Below are positions 10,235 to 20,310 of a stretch of 64,000 nt of DNA, piece after piece. Numbering within the stretch: position 1 is the first letter of the stretch; each line of letters starts with the position of its first letter. This DNA is from Lomentospora prolificans. Taxonomy: Eukaryota; Ascomycota; Sordariomycetes; Microascales; Microascaceae. The translations under genes and the position numbers were made by a program. The notes below the pieces were generated by a model. That model worked only from the letters and a program-made list of their open reading frames with translations. It was not told the DNA's origin and did not search any database. The stretch is from NCBI GenBank assembly GCA_029532625.1, contig JARFXM010000004.1, forward strand, positions 4,650,001 to 4,714,000, in the 5' to 3' direction.

Positions 10235-12853
10235 ATGAGTGCCCAAGCTCATTCCGGTCCCGCCGAGGCGGCGCAAACGACGACGAATACGATAGTAGAG
10301 TTGGCGAAACGCATCTTCATTCCCCTAACTCCGACGAGTCCCCCCGGCTTGGTTGAGGCGAACACGGTAGATCCTTGGATAGAATCCGGAAAGTATGGCC
10401 TAGCATGGACCTATTTCGCAGTTGGCCTCATGTGCACTGTTCTCTTTATGAGATTCTGGCATTTCTGGCAAGACAAGATCCGGCAAGCCATCTACAAGGC
10501 CGAAGTTGAGGAGCACTACCAGCAGGTGTACAACATCGAACTCGACTACACAAACGCGATGCGGACCAACGAGCATGGTCGCGTCTTCTTCCCCGAGACT
10601 GGCACTAATGAGAAGCAATTCCGCCCCAAGGCTCATCTGTCTTCTATTGGCTTCGTGAATGACACTTTAGCCCTCTTCCGGTGGATTTTTTACAGGCCCA
10701 TCCCGGATCTGGTGTGGCGGAAGCATCGGTTTACCTTTTCATCGCTTGCTGTGCTTGCGACTGTCTTGGTCGCCCTTATCTTCGTGGCCTTGTTCTGTTT
10801 CTTGAAACAGCCACTGTATTGGGAGAGCATCGAGTTTGGCTCACCCCCGATTGCTGTCCGCGCCGGCATGATGGCCGTAGCCTTGACCCCTTGGATCATC
10901 GCGACGAGCATGAAGGCGAATATCCTTACCATTCTTATCGGCATTGGCCCGGAGCGACTTAACGTCTTTCATCGTTGGGCTGGCTACATCTGTCTGTTCC
11001 TATCTCTCGTCCATACCATCCCCTTCTACATCCAACCCGTGTGGAATGATGACGGAATGGTCATTTTCCAGCGTCTATTCCCCGGCGGTAGCGGTATCAT
11101 TTATGGCACCGGAATCGCCTGTTTGGTGCCTCTAGTCTGGCTTTGTGTTGGCTCCTTGCCCTTTATCCGACGGATCGCCTACGAACTGTTCGTTATTCTC
11201 CATGTTCCAGTCGGTGCCGTTTATCTCGGTGTTCTTCTCTGGCATACCAAGAATTTCCTCATGTCATGGAGCTACATCTATACTAGCATTGCCATCTGGG
11301 CTTTCTGCTATCTGTTGCGTTTCTTCAATCTCAACTGGGTCAAGCCATGGAGGCTTGCTTTTATGGTCGGCGACGAAGCCGCCATTACCCTGATGTCGGA
11401 GAATGCCATCAAGGTCACTATTCCTACACAAATGAGGTGGAAGCCCGGTCAATATGTATACCTCCGCATGCCTGGCATCTCCCTCTTCGAGAACCATCCC
11501 TTCACCATCTCCTCCCTCTGCAGCGACGACTTCCCTTCGGAATACGGCGAGGATTACAGAGATTGTGTGCTGGTTTTCAAACCTTACGGCGGATTCACCC
11601 GTAGGGTCCTCGAAACAGCCATTGAAAAGGGCCCCTTCCACACCTACCGTGCCTTCTTAGACGGTCCTTACGGCGGAATGCGTCGTGATTTAGCAGCTTT
11701 CGACACCTGCATTCTCATTGCTGGAGGCAGCGGTGTTACCGCTTTAATGTCACAGCTTCTCAATCTTATCAAGCGCATGCGAGACGGCAAGGCCATTACT
11801 CGTAAAGTGGTTGTCGTCTGGGCTATTAAGCGTCTGGAGGCCATGGATTGGTTCCGTGAAGAACTTCGCATTTGCCGGGACTCTGCGCCCCCTGAGAGCG
11901 TGACATGCAAGTTTTTCGTCACCGCCACAACCCGCCCAGCGCGTATGGGCATCGGCAGTCCTGGAGGGGATAGAGGAACCAGGGCGCTCAGTAACATGCT
12001 CCACGATAGACTTGACGGCTTTGTCGCAGGCATCGCGTCGAAGCGCAACTCGGCTCTCATTATATCTGAGGCCCAGGGCGATCCGGACCGTGAGAGAGAG
12101 CTCCGTGCTGAGAACGATGATAAGATTACAGCGCTACCTCAGTCTACACATCTCCAATCCCACGCCCACACTAACTTACCTGGCCCTCCGTCAGGCCCGC
12201 CTCCCCCCATCCGAATCTACTCTCCACAAGACGACAAAAAGATCGCTTTTGGTGAGGAGAAGCCGGCCGATGGCTTTGGCAACAAGCAAGACGACGTATC
12301 CGACAAGAAACGCGAATTCCACTTCCCACCCCTCTCACCTCGCGATGCACCCCACTTCAACTACGCCCCAGCCTCACCACGCAGAATTCCTCCCCCGACA
12401 GTCACCGATGACGACGATGCTATTGAGGAGGGCGGCCTCCCAGTCCGCGCCCCCGAGCTTGCTCACCTTCGAACCACCAACCTTCCGACCCGCGGCCAAC
12501 CGCGGCCCACCAGCACCTTTGGCCCTCCTTCAGGTTTCGAGTTCGGTTTCGCCGAAACCCCTACCGAGTTCCGCAAGAGTCTCATGCGCTTCGCCTTTCC
12601 CGTACCCCACCAGATCGACGGCGGCTGGAGCGTTGAGTACGGACGTCCCGACCTAGGTTACATGCTCCGCGAGTGGGCGCGCGGCGGAGCCGACGGCAGG
12701 GGTATTCTCGGTCGTAGGACGGCAGTGTTTGTATGCGGTCCGCCTACGATGAGAGAGGGCGTCGCGAGGACGGTGGCGAGGCTGCAGGCCGAGATTTGGG
12801 GTGACGATATGCTCGAGGAGATTTTCCTGCACACGGAGAACTATGCTCTGTAG
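10235..12853 (+). CDS. Ferric-chelate reductase-like transmembrane metalloreductase
   Basis: Single exon, 872 residues. Several membrane segments precede and surround four heme-ligand histidines in two pairs, H246/H260 and H323/H337, each spaced 14 apart as in the FRE/NOX superfamily. The cytosolic half carries the FAD motif HPFTISS (H421), an NADPH phosphate loop AGGSGVTAL (~496-504) and the terminal CGPPTM motif (~834). The enzyme passes electrons from NADPH through FAD and two hemes across a membrane, typically to Fe(III) or Cu(II). Unusual for the family is a Pro/charge-rich disordered insertion of roughly 150 residues (~640-790) between the NADPH loop and the last strand. The N-terminal ~130 residues include one extra membrane segment (~52-72). 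A NOX is less likely because no Ca- or regulatory-binding module is seen and the layout matches fungal Fre proteins. Confidence 0.85.
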   Translation: MSAQAHSGPAEAAQTTTNTIVELAKRIFIPLTPTSPPGLVEANTVDPWIESGKYGLAWTYFAVGLMCTVLFMRFWHFWQDKIRQAIYKAEVEEHYQQVYNIELDYTNAMRTNEHGRVFFPETGTNEKQFRPKAHLSSIGFVNDTLALFRWIFYRPIPDLVWRKHRFTFSSLAVLATVLVALIFVALFCFLKQPLYWESIEFGSPPIAVRAGMMAVALTPWIIATSMKANILTILIGIGPERLNVFHRWAGYICLFLSLVHTIPFYIQPVWNDDGMVIFQRLFPGGSGIIYGTGIACLVPLVWLCVGSLPFIRRIAYELFVILHVPVGAVYLGVLLWHTKNFLMSWSYIYTSIAIWAFCYLLRFFNLNWVKPWRLAFMVGDEAAITLMSENAIKVTIPTQMRWKPGQYVYLRMPGISLFENHPFTISSLCSDDFPSEYGEDYRDCVLVFKPYGGFTRRVLETAIEKGPFHTYRAFLDGPYGGMRRDLAAFDTCILIAGGSGVTALMSQLLNLIKRMRDGKAITRKVVVVWAIKRLEAMDWFREELRICRDSAPPESVTCKFFVTATTRPARMGIGSPGGDRGTRALSNMLHDRLDGFVAGIASKRNSALIISEAQGDPDRERELRAENDDKITALPQSTHLQSHAHTNLPGPPSGPPPPIRIYSPQDDKKIAFGEEKPADGFGNKQDDVSDKKREFHFPPLSPRDAPHFNYAPASPRRIPPPTVTDDDDAIEEGGLPVRAPELAHLRTTNLPTRGQPRPTSTFGPPSGFEFGFAETPTEFRKSLMRFAFPVPHQIDGGWSVEYGRPDLGYMLREWARGGADGRGILGRRTAVFVCGPPTMREGVARTVARLQAEIWGDDMLEEIFLHTENYAL

Positions 12854-12963
12854 AGCGGAAGATGGGACTGAGAGTTGAGAGGAACAGCGGTGTACTTTTA
12901 GCTAAAAGGGAATGGCTGGCTTGTCACATTCCGACCTACTCACCTCAAACCGAGGATGACTCT

Positions 12964-13004
<41 letters not shown>

Positions 13005-13534
13005 CTTGATACCACGGGTTACTGAAGACGCGGAAGGGGGAAAGCGACAGACACACATGTCAATCCTTTTTTGTACGATGAAAACCAAAACCATCATCTT
13101 TCCTTTTTCTTTAATCCTTTTTTTTTCCTTCCCCTCTCTCAGATCTGGGTATTGGTGAGGAGCGCAAGGAATTTGAAGGGTTCGGTGATGGGGCTTTTCT
13201 CGGATCCTCGGAGGTCATCTAAACTGGAGAGGAAATCGCTGGCTGCGAGGTTCGGCCTCCTGATTTCCCCGCGTACATAAACATTTTCTTATTATCATAC
13301 GTATTTCTCGGTTAATGAGTGAAAGATACTTCATCTGTTCAAAAGTTGGTTTCTTGAAATTGTGAAGTTGAGCCTGGGATCTCTTGTATCATTGATTGAG
13401 TTTTGCATTGGGGTTATAAACGATGCGACATGGCGAAATAGTGAAAAAAAAAAAACACCGCTCCGCAAAAGAAAGCAAAGAACCACCCAAGTAGAAGGGT
13501 GAGCCTGTAATACAAAGAAAAAAAGAAACCCACT
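12854..13534. terminator. Convergent 3' region between the metalloreductase and ALO1
   Basis: Two 3' UTRs meet here. It contains a pure T29 run (12971-12999) and further T-rich tracts near 13110-13130. No gene is seen. Confidence 0.4.
12971..12999. repeat. Homopolymer T29
   Basis: Twenty-nine consecutive T, about 120 bp after the metalloreductase stop codon. It may be a microsatellite in the 3' UTR. The length may be unreliable because homopolymers are error-prone. Confidence 0.9.
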
Positions 13535-15109
13535 CTACTCCTGGGGAACGCTGAAAACCACCCTCGTCGCACCCGTGCGATCCATGGTCTCCGCAGCATC
13601 CCCCCTCCTCTCTTCCAAAGGCAGAAAGGGGCCCCTGAGGATCTTCTCGCGATGCCAAGGGCCGACAAACATGCCTTCCGGATCGACTTCGTCCCTGACC
13701 TTCCGCCACCTCGTGAGGTTGTCGCCATACATCTCTTCGATCGCGGAGGTGTCCGACAAGAAGTTCTTGGCCCAGTGAGGGCGGCCGCCGAGGTCACGCA
13801 TGAGCCACTCGAAGGCCTCATAATACCTAGACATGACGGAGGGGTTGGTATGGTAAGGCCTATAGAGCGTCGCGTTGAGGTAAAGGGTCGGGCCGTCAGG
13901 CATGGACGAGTCGAGTAAGGGGCGGGATGCTGCTGCTTCTTGGGTGGCAGGAACGGAGTTGGTGACGCGGACCTCTAGCGGGGCATGAACATAGATACCG
14001 TCGGCGGAAAAGGGGATCTTGGGCTGCCAGTAGTCGGGGTGGTCGGGCTTCAGGTGGTTGAGCCAGGAACTGAGGCGACGGAGCGCCTCCGGGCCTTTGT
14101 CAAGAGGGATAGCCCATTCATTGACGTATTGAGAATAGAGGCAGTTGAGCAGAAGGGCCTTGCGACTAGGTTGGACGGCGGAGCTGGACGACCCGTTCTT
14201 AAAGCCGTATTGCATACCGAAAACGAACCATTCGACCCATGGGAGGATGCGTGGGAAGAAGTGGCCAACATAAAGCAGGTTGTGATAGATGTGGTAGCCG
14301 AGAGCGCCGTCGTAGTAACTAACTGGGGGATCGAAAGTCGGCTCTTCGGACCTGCTGGCAGACCAGGTAACGGCGCGGCGGGTATGTGGGAGCCACCAGA
14401 CGCGGATGAACTCCTTCTGCGACCACCACTCCCTACTCCACGAGGAGAACAGCTTGTGATCCGAATCGATGGATTGAGACCAACGGAGATTGAACGAAGG
14501 AATGGCTTGGTAAGTGACTTCGACAATGATGCCCAGGGCGCCAAGGGAGATGAGACCGGCTCGGAAGAGTTCGTTGTTCAAAGTCGCAGAGCAGTCTTTG
14601 ATCGAGCCATCGGCGAGAACAATCTTGAAAGCGAGAATGTTCTCGGAAACGAGGCCGTGGCGCAGACTGCTGCCATGGGTCCCAGTGGAAATAACACCAG
14701 CCACCGACTGCTCGTTGATGCTACCTAGGTTCCGCATATCGAGGCCCCGTTTCTCGAGCTCGTCTCCGAGGTCACGGAGGCGGATACCAGCCTCGACTTT
14801 GACTTGGTGCGTGTTGTCATCGGTCTCGAGAATGCGGCAGAGCTTGTCGAGGTTAACCAGCCAGTGGGAGGTGCAGGTAAGGTGTGATGGCGAGTGGCCG
14901 GAACCGGTGACGACGACGCGACGACGGGCTTGATGGGCTAGGCGCAGGAGCTTTTGGACTTGCTCGATGGTTTCCGGTTGGAAGTATAGCTCGGGAACGG
15001 AGGAGAAGGTGCGCGCCCATGTCGCGTGGATGTGGTTCTGGACGGCCTTGAGACGGACGCCGTCACTGGGATTGTCCAGCTCCTGCTGGATGGCTGCGAG
15101 TCTGGACAT
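13535..15109 (-). CDS. ALO1: D-arabinono-1,4-lactone oxidase
   Basis: The frame is open to an upstream ATG at 15172, but the ATG at 15109 gives a start close to homologues (524 residues), so I prefer it. The N-terminal half is a PCMH-type FAD domain; VVVTGSGHSPSH holds the His (~72) that covalently binds FAD in this family. The C-terminal half contains the HWAK motif (GGRPHWAKNF), a hallmark of aldonolactone oxidases. The enzyme makes D-erythroascorbic acid, the fungal ascorbate analogue, at the outer mitochondrial membrane. No intron is needed. It converges on the metalloreductase gene; both are redox enzymes, but convergent orientation gives no reason to infer co-regulation. Confidence 0.9.
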   Translation of the reverse strand: MSRLAAIQQELDNPSDGVRLKAVQNHIHATWARTFSSVPELYFQPETIEQVQKLLRLAHQARRRVVVTGSGHSPSHLTCTSHWLVNLDKLCRILETDDNTHQVKVEAGIRLRDLGDELEKRGLDMRNLGSINEQSVAGVISTGTHGSSLRHGLVSENILAFKIVLADGSIKDCSATLNNELFRAGLISLGALGIIVEVTYQAIPSFNLRWSQSIDSDHKLFSSWSREWWSQKEFIRVWWLPHTRRAVTWSASRSEEPTFDPPVSYYDGALGYHIYHNLLYVGHFFPRILPWVEWFVFGMQYGFKNGSSSSAVQPSRKALLLNCLYSQYVNEWAIPLDKGPEALRRLSSWLNHLKPDHPDYWQPKIPFSADGIYVHAPLEVRVTNSVPATQEAAASRPLLDSSMPDGPTLYLNATLYRPYHTNPSVMSRYYEAFEWLMRDLGGRPHWAKNFLSDTSAIEEMYGDNLTRWRKVRDEVDPEGMFVGPWHREKILRGPFLPLEERRGDAAETMDRTGATRVVFSVPQE

Positions 15110-15509
15110 CGGAATGAATTGTATTGAAAGCGAACCGGGTTTAGTTTGAAACAATAAAAACAACAAGAGCAACCCTCACCACTACTACGATGCCTCTCAT
15201 CAGTGCCAAAGACCGACGGGTTTGAGGCTCGGAAAAAAAGCAGATCCTCCGAGTCTCAGCTCAGCTGACGTGAAAGAAGTGGGGGAGGGGTAATGTATGT
15301 GCAATGGAGGAGACGACTACTAAAACCGGGGGCTATGAGGTGATTTGGGCGCTTCGAGACTGGATGACGAGAGGCGTCTCCCACTTCACAATGTTTGGGT
15401 GCTGAGATAAGCAATCTTGTTTTCAATCCTCATGCTGTGTTCACATCTGTACAATAAGGGTGCACACCTCTCCAGAACGACGGGAACGTGTGCCCAGCCT
15501 CCAGACACA
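15110..15509. promoter_or_regulatory. Divergent promoter of ALO1 and the molybdopterin synthase gene
   Basis: Both genes start outward from this 400-bp interval, so it must hold both promoters. No specific element is claimed. Confidence 0.4.
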
Positions 15510-16059
15510 ATGGACATCCAAGGACAAGAGGTCTGGGAGTTGTCCCAAGATAAATGCTATGTTGCCCTCACAAATGACTCTTTAGATGTCAAGGATGTAA
15601 TGGATAGGGTTCGGAGTCCGGCTGCAGGTGCTATTGTTGTCTTTTCTGGTATGTTTGAGCAAATACAACGCCTATAGCCTTCAACAAGCTCACCAATGTC
15701 TTGCAGGTACAACGCGGGACAATTTCGCGGGGAAGCCCGTAAAAGAACTCAAATATTCCGCCTACCACAAGCTCGCTCTACGCACGATGATGTCTATCGC
15801 GAAGACCATTACAGAGAAGCACTCGCTAAAAGGATTTGCCATGGTCCATCGCCTGGGTGTCGTGGGTATTGGCGAGGAGAGTATCCTGATTGCGGTGTCT
15901 TCGCCTCATCGCCAGGCTGCCTGGAGAGCGGGGGAGGAAGCACTGGAGGAGTGCAAGTCTAAGGTTGAGATCTGGAAGCTGGAGGAGTTCCACGGTGAAG
16001 AAGGGGTCTGGAGAGCTAATAGAGACGGCGTCATGGGCCAGCGGATTGAAGGATCTTGA
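15510..16059 (+). CDS. MOCS2B: Molybdopterin synthase large (catalytic) subunit, MoaE/MOCS2B type
   Basis: Two exons: 15510-15648 and 15707-16059, 163 residues. After AIVVFSGTTRDNFAGK, the block with HRLGVVGIGEESILIAVSS and PHR, and the closing KVEIWK, are the diagnostic MoaE motifs; the terminal Lys region contributes to the active site. With the small sulfur-carrier subunit it inserts dithiolene sulfur into precursor Z, giving molybdopterin for nitrate reductase, sulfite oxidase and xanthine dehydrogenase. In Aspergillus this gene is cnxH. The start ATG at 15510 was chosen because the family has only a short N-terminal lead; an in-frame ATG at 15417 would add 31 residues. Confidence 0.9.
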
Positions 16060-16836
16060 GCCCTGGCCCCATATCTACCTCCAGGACCGGCTACGAGACT
16101 CAACGCGGCGCTCGGTTCGGCTGCCATCATTTATCAATATTCCTTCCAAGCCCCGGGTTTCCAAGCATCCACGGAGATGGCGATTCAAGACGGGCGGCTA
16201 AAATGCTCAGAGGCCCCCAAATTGATAGTGGGGTTTCCCACTAAACCATGCATAGATTTCGCAATGGGTGCGGTGGACAGAGGTTGCAACGCACCCCTAC
16301 AAAAGCGCCGTTGCCACCTACAATCGGGCTGTCTACTGTGTGATGGGAAATGCGTGTGCCGCTGCCGGGATTGCCGTTTTCTGATTCCTCGGATTGTAGC
16401 ACGTGCTATCGACCTTGTGCCAAGCTGACCAGTGCAATGATCTTACAGCAAGTAATACCTTACTGCACTCTTTGTCCTTTCGCAACGTAGGGCGACTTTG
16501 CTACCCCTTTTCACACTTGGCATCAGCTGGCCCAAAACTCGACCGCCCCACCATCCAATAAACACCCTTCACATCGTCCAAAGACCCATATAGAATCTCG
16601 TAATATACAAAGGTATCTCCCAGAGGGATTAGACTTGTTAGCGTGAAACTTCAAGCGCGTCTTACAGGGGTCCCCTGCCAAGTACCTTTACATATTATTT
16701 TATATGATAAGGTACTTACACCAAAACAAAACATGGATGTCGCGTTTTTTCAGCCTTGCATATTTAAAGCTTTTATTTATCAGAAGTCTGATGATAACTT
16801 TCTCGAAGATTATAGTCAAGATATCTACGATGTAGA
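16060..16836. other. Spacer at the left border of the repeat island
   Basis: After the MOCS2B 3' UTR the composition becomes more AT-rich from about 16590. An imperfect hairpin (16678-16716) lies before the transposase frame. No gene is seen. The left end of the transposon should lie here, but I could not fix its terminal repeat. Confidence 0.4.
16678..16716. repeat. Inverted repeat / hairpin upstream of the transposase
   Basis: AAGTACCTT and AAGGTACTT form a perfect 9-bp stem. Inside it CATAT pairs with ATATG, leaving a small T-rich loop. It could be a MITE-like remnant or part of the transposon end. The 8-mer GGTACTTG recurs near 18486, beyond the transposase, as the reverse complement of the outer arm. 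That match is too short to prove a terminal repeat. Confidence 0.55.
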
Positions 16837-17946
16837 ATGGATATCGAGGCCATTCTCGCCTGCCCAACCCTACAACAAGGGCAGGTAAATGCTATCGGAT
16901 TCCTCCCAAATACCCATATCGTGATAGACGATGATATTGAGCCACAGCCACCAAAAAGGAGCTATAAGAAGCAGCTTACCCGCGATGAACGACTTCGCGT
17001 TCGGGTCCTTTTCTTTGATGCTGGCTGGTCTTATAATGATATTGCAAAACACACCCGGTATACCCATCGCCAGATCCAATACGCATGCAATAATCCAGTC
17101 ACTCCACAGCGTGGCAACCGCCAAACCCAGCCAGCAATGAAAACACCTATAAGAGCCCAACTTGACACATGGCTACGCGAATCCACTGCCCACCGGCTCA
17201 TACCATGGCGGGAGATCCATTTAGTAGCACCAACGCCCCTTCAAGGATATCGTTCAGCTTATCGCACTGCAATGAGGCTCCTTGGCTACCGGCGAAAGGT
17301 GCGGCCACGTAGGATCCACCTTACACCCCGCCATAAGAGAGAGGGTTGAATCGCCCGTATACAGCTTCATATCCGGCCCCGCCCAGAAGAGTGGGAAGCA
17401 GTGATCTTTTCTAATGAAACATGGGCTTCGAATGACCCTATGTGGAAGCAGTGGACCACAGTGAACCTAGATAAAACGTCAGAAACATGGGCTCTTCTAC
17501 GACGCAACCCCCAAGGCTGGATATTCGCCAGTATGTTTGCAGGTGCGTGTAAGGGCCCAGGCCACTTCTGGGAGAAGGAGTGGGGAGGTATTACAGCGCA
17601 TAAATACATCTTCTACTTCCTCCCACTTATTCGATTCTTTTTCAACGAAAATCAGCCTCATGTTACGATCTTCCAGCAAGATAACGCACCTTCACATCGA
17701 GCCTATATCACACAGAACGCACTATAGCAAATGGGCATCTCAGTGCTAAAGTGGCCTACGAATAGCCCGGACCTGAATCCTATCGAAAATGTCTGGTTCT
17801 GGATCAAGGATTGGATCGAAATGCACTATGATATCCAAACAGTTCCGCGGCGGGAGCTTCGATCAGTTATTTTACAAGCGTGGGAAGTAGTACCAAATAG
17901 ATTCCTGAGGCAACTATCACACTTACAGAGTCCTTCACACACCTAG
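16837..17946 (+). pseudogene. Tc1/mariner-family (DDE) transposase, degenerate
   Basis: One reading frame runs the full length, broken only by TGA at 17347-17349 and TAG at 17725-17727. The N-terminus carries a helix-turn-helix-like region (LTRDERLRVRVLFFDAGWSY). The DDE core follows: FSNETW, where the family has D; FQQDNAPSH with the second D intact; and SPDLNPIENVW with the third acidic residue intact. Loss of the first catalytic Asp by a G-to-A type change and two stops explainable by C-to-T changes fit RIP-type damage. The C-terminus runs into unrelated sequence near 17920, so the true end is lost. Almost certainly inactive. Confidence 0.85.
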
Positions 17947-18239
17947 TCCTCTTATGCCCGCTAGTACACGCCCATCGCCCAGACGACTGGCCACGCAGCC
18001 CCGACCAACTACACCGCGCCATGAGGAAGCCCAACACCTCCAGGCCTATCTTACGATGGGTGATGCGTACGGGACGCATCCCGATGTACAGCCTGGCAGC
18101 GCAGCTACAGGACCAGCTCGAGGAGCTGGAGGAGATTGAAGTAGCGGCGGCAGGAGACACTGCGCCGGACGGGGTTACAAGGGAGGAAGGGGGAGGAGGA
18201 GAAGGCGGTGGATCTACGGAGGATATCGGCGAGGACTGA
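17900..18239 (+). pseudogene. Possible 3' fragment of a non-LTR (LINE) retrotransposon ORF
   Basis: In the frame of 18021-18239, read back to about 17914, the translation TESFTHLVLLCPLVHAHR resembles the Cys/His tail seen after the RNase H or RT domain of fungal LINE proteins (an ExxxHxxxxCP-like pattern). It continues through a charged, Gly/Glu-rich end to a TGA at 18237. It directly abuts the transposase relic in the same orientation, which suggests nested insertion or recombination. No RT domain remains, so the assignment is tentative. Confidence 0.4.
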
Positions 18240-19669
18240 AAAGGGGAAGAACGCTAATAATTACACTATGGAGGATGGGCTAGCACGGCGGCATTCGCAC
18301 TGTGCGGATACCCGTTGTAAAGCGGGGGACACAGCCCCCTGCGAAGTATATGTACAGTTAAAATAGCACTGGCGTCAGTTTCTGCCCATAGAGGGTTCTG
18401 ACCGGCACTAGACCCTAATTGCCGATGCGGCAGAATAGAAGGATTAAACTGAACTATCACACTTAATAGTGAGAAGGCTGCAACTGGTACTTGATCTTAT
18501 CTCACTCAGCCCGAGATTTGAAGTAATACTCCTACGAAGGTACATAGAGGAAGCTTTGATATTTCTTCGATATTAACTGTTCTCTGTGTTAGTAGAAGTC
18601 GGATGCAGTCGGTTTAATAAATTTTCCGCTCCGTATAGACCTTGGAAGAGGTTGACTAATTATTAATACAGTTTATGTTAGTGCTGATGGAGAGCGTCTA
18701 TTAAAACCACATTGTCCTAGCACCTCGTATACCCAACCCCAGCATCTGACTTTCGGGCCATCGCCCATATCGCATCCTCGACTGTCCGTCAAACGTTCTT
18801 AGCTATGGACTAGCTTTTCATCAAGATTCATTGTAGCATTCTTGAGCTATCTGACGGCGCGGATGGCGTCGTGTTAAGCCGTCTCGAACCACTTTGAAAT
18901 AGACGTGGCGTACATTAGTACTAATAGAGTAGTTATATAGTCGGGCAGGATATACCGGGTGTGCCCCCTTGGAATTCGTAGTGACGACGAAAAGCCAAGG
19001 CACCGCAGCGGGTATTGTCCAAGCCAGGCGACATCTTCTTAGATTCTTGAAGACCCAACTAGTCGAGTCCAATGCGCTCCGTGCCGGGATATCCTACGTC
19101 GTCTCGAGGACACGGCGTCTATGAAGCCTCCTCGAGACGACCCAAGGTAGGGCACCTCGATGCAAGACGAACTGACCAAGCGTATCGAAGGTCTCTATAA
19201 GAAGGTTCTATTATACCAAGTGAAAAGCGTCTGCTCCTTCTACCGACGATCCGCCACCACGGTTGCACGCGACGTTGAAACCCCGCGAAGTCATCATGTT
19301 CCCTCCCAAGCCTCCCAAGCCGTCGACGATGATGGTCCTGACACTCCGTCCATCTTTCTTTCGACAATGCCGCTCCAGTCCGGATGCAGGCGGATATGTC
19401 CGCTCTAGTTCATGTCTCTGCTCACTTCCTGCGGCCACGAACTCGCTAAACGGCGGGACTTGTAGATTTGTGCCAGTGGGATAGCTACGCGTAATTTTGT
19501 AGTACTGTCCAGTACATAGTTATCTATAATGCACCTCTTCCCCCGACCACTGTCCATTTTCGACCGAAACAAGTAGACACCGGAGTACGTCTCGCCACAG
19601 AAAGCCAAACAATATGACGTGTAAGACAGGACCTTTCCTTACACACCATAATGCACGAACGGTGTCTAC
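18240..19669. other. Degenerate, gene-free part of the repeat island
   Basis: No intact coding region. Short minus-strand ORFs at 19119-19438 have mixed composition and could be decayed continuation of the CHAT relic, but no motif survives. A small GGGGG/CCCCC hairpin occurs near 18325-18345. Confidence 0.4.
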
Positions 19670-20310
19670 TACAGCTACATGGTCCTGTCCTCACAGGTGA
19701 CTGCCACGGCGTTATATTGCAGAAACTCATCATTCTTCTGTCTTGTCTGCTGGATTTTCTCGTCTCGCTTCAGCTTCCGGTCCACTGTCCAGTCTTTCTT
19801 CAGCCACTCTTCAGCATCAGAGGCTCGGAAGCTAGGAAGGTGAATTGGTCGGACTGATGAACGCGTGATAAGGATCGCATCACTACGCGACCAGTGATAT
19901 TGACGACGATAATAGTGCCGTCTGCGACGCTCTCTTGTAGTTCAGCGGTAGTTTGGCCTAGTCCGAATCGTTCAAATCCGGGCTTGCTCCGGATGTCAAG
20001 GAGACACGAGTTTAACTCATCTATAGCCTCAGCGCGGCGTTCCGATATGCCAACCTCTGCTCCATCATGCTTGCTACTGCGAATCGGAGTGTTGACCTCG
20101 AGGACGATGCTCTTATAGCGCTGGGCGATTTCGGGGTACAACCCCGATAAAGGCGACAGGTCGCTTCGGCGATCTATTAGTCGGCTGATGATAACTGCGC
20201 GGCCACGTTCCAGGTATTCAAGAGCGTCTTCACGCCTGTTTAGGGCCAAGAGGAGGGAACAGAGATCTGCTGCATGCGAGTCGTCAATGCGGCAGCCAGT
20301 ACGAAGGTAC
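19670..20310 (-). pseudogene. CHAT-domain protein relic (TPR-CHAT type), frameshifted
   Basis: On the minus strand one frame reads DDSHAADLCSLLLALNRRED, then ALEYLERGRAVIISRLIDRR, the helical linker typical of fungal TPR-CHAT proteins. It continues through AIDELNSCLLDIRSKPGFERF and the strand DGTIIVVNIT. Near 19886 the frame shifts, and the homologous sequence goes on in another frame (SDAILITRSSVRPIHLP, then ASDAEEWLKKDWT) down to about 19680. The catalytic His/Cys region expected further on is not recognisable. CHAT is a caspase-like peptidase fold, used in some fungi in regulated cell death. This copy is broken. Confidence 0.65.
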
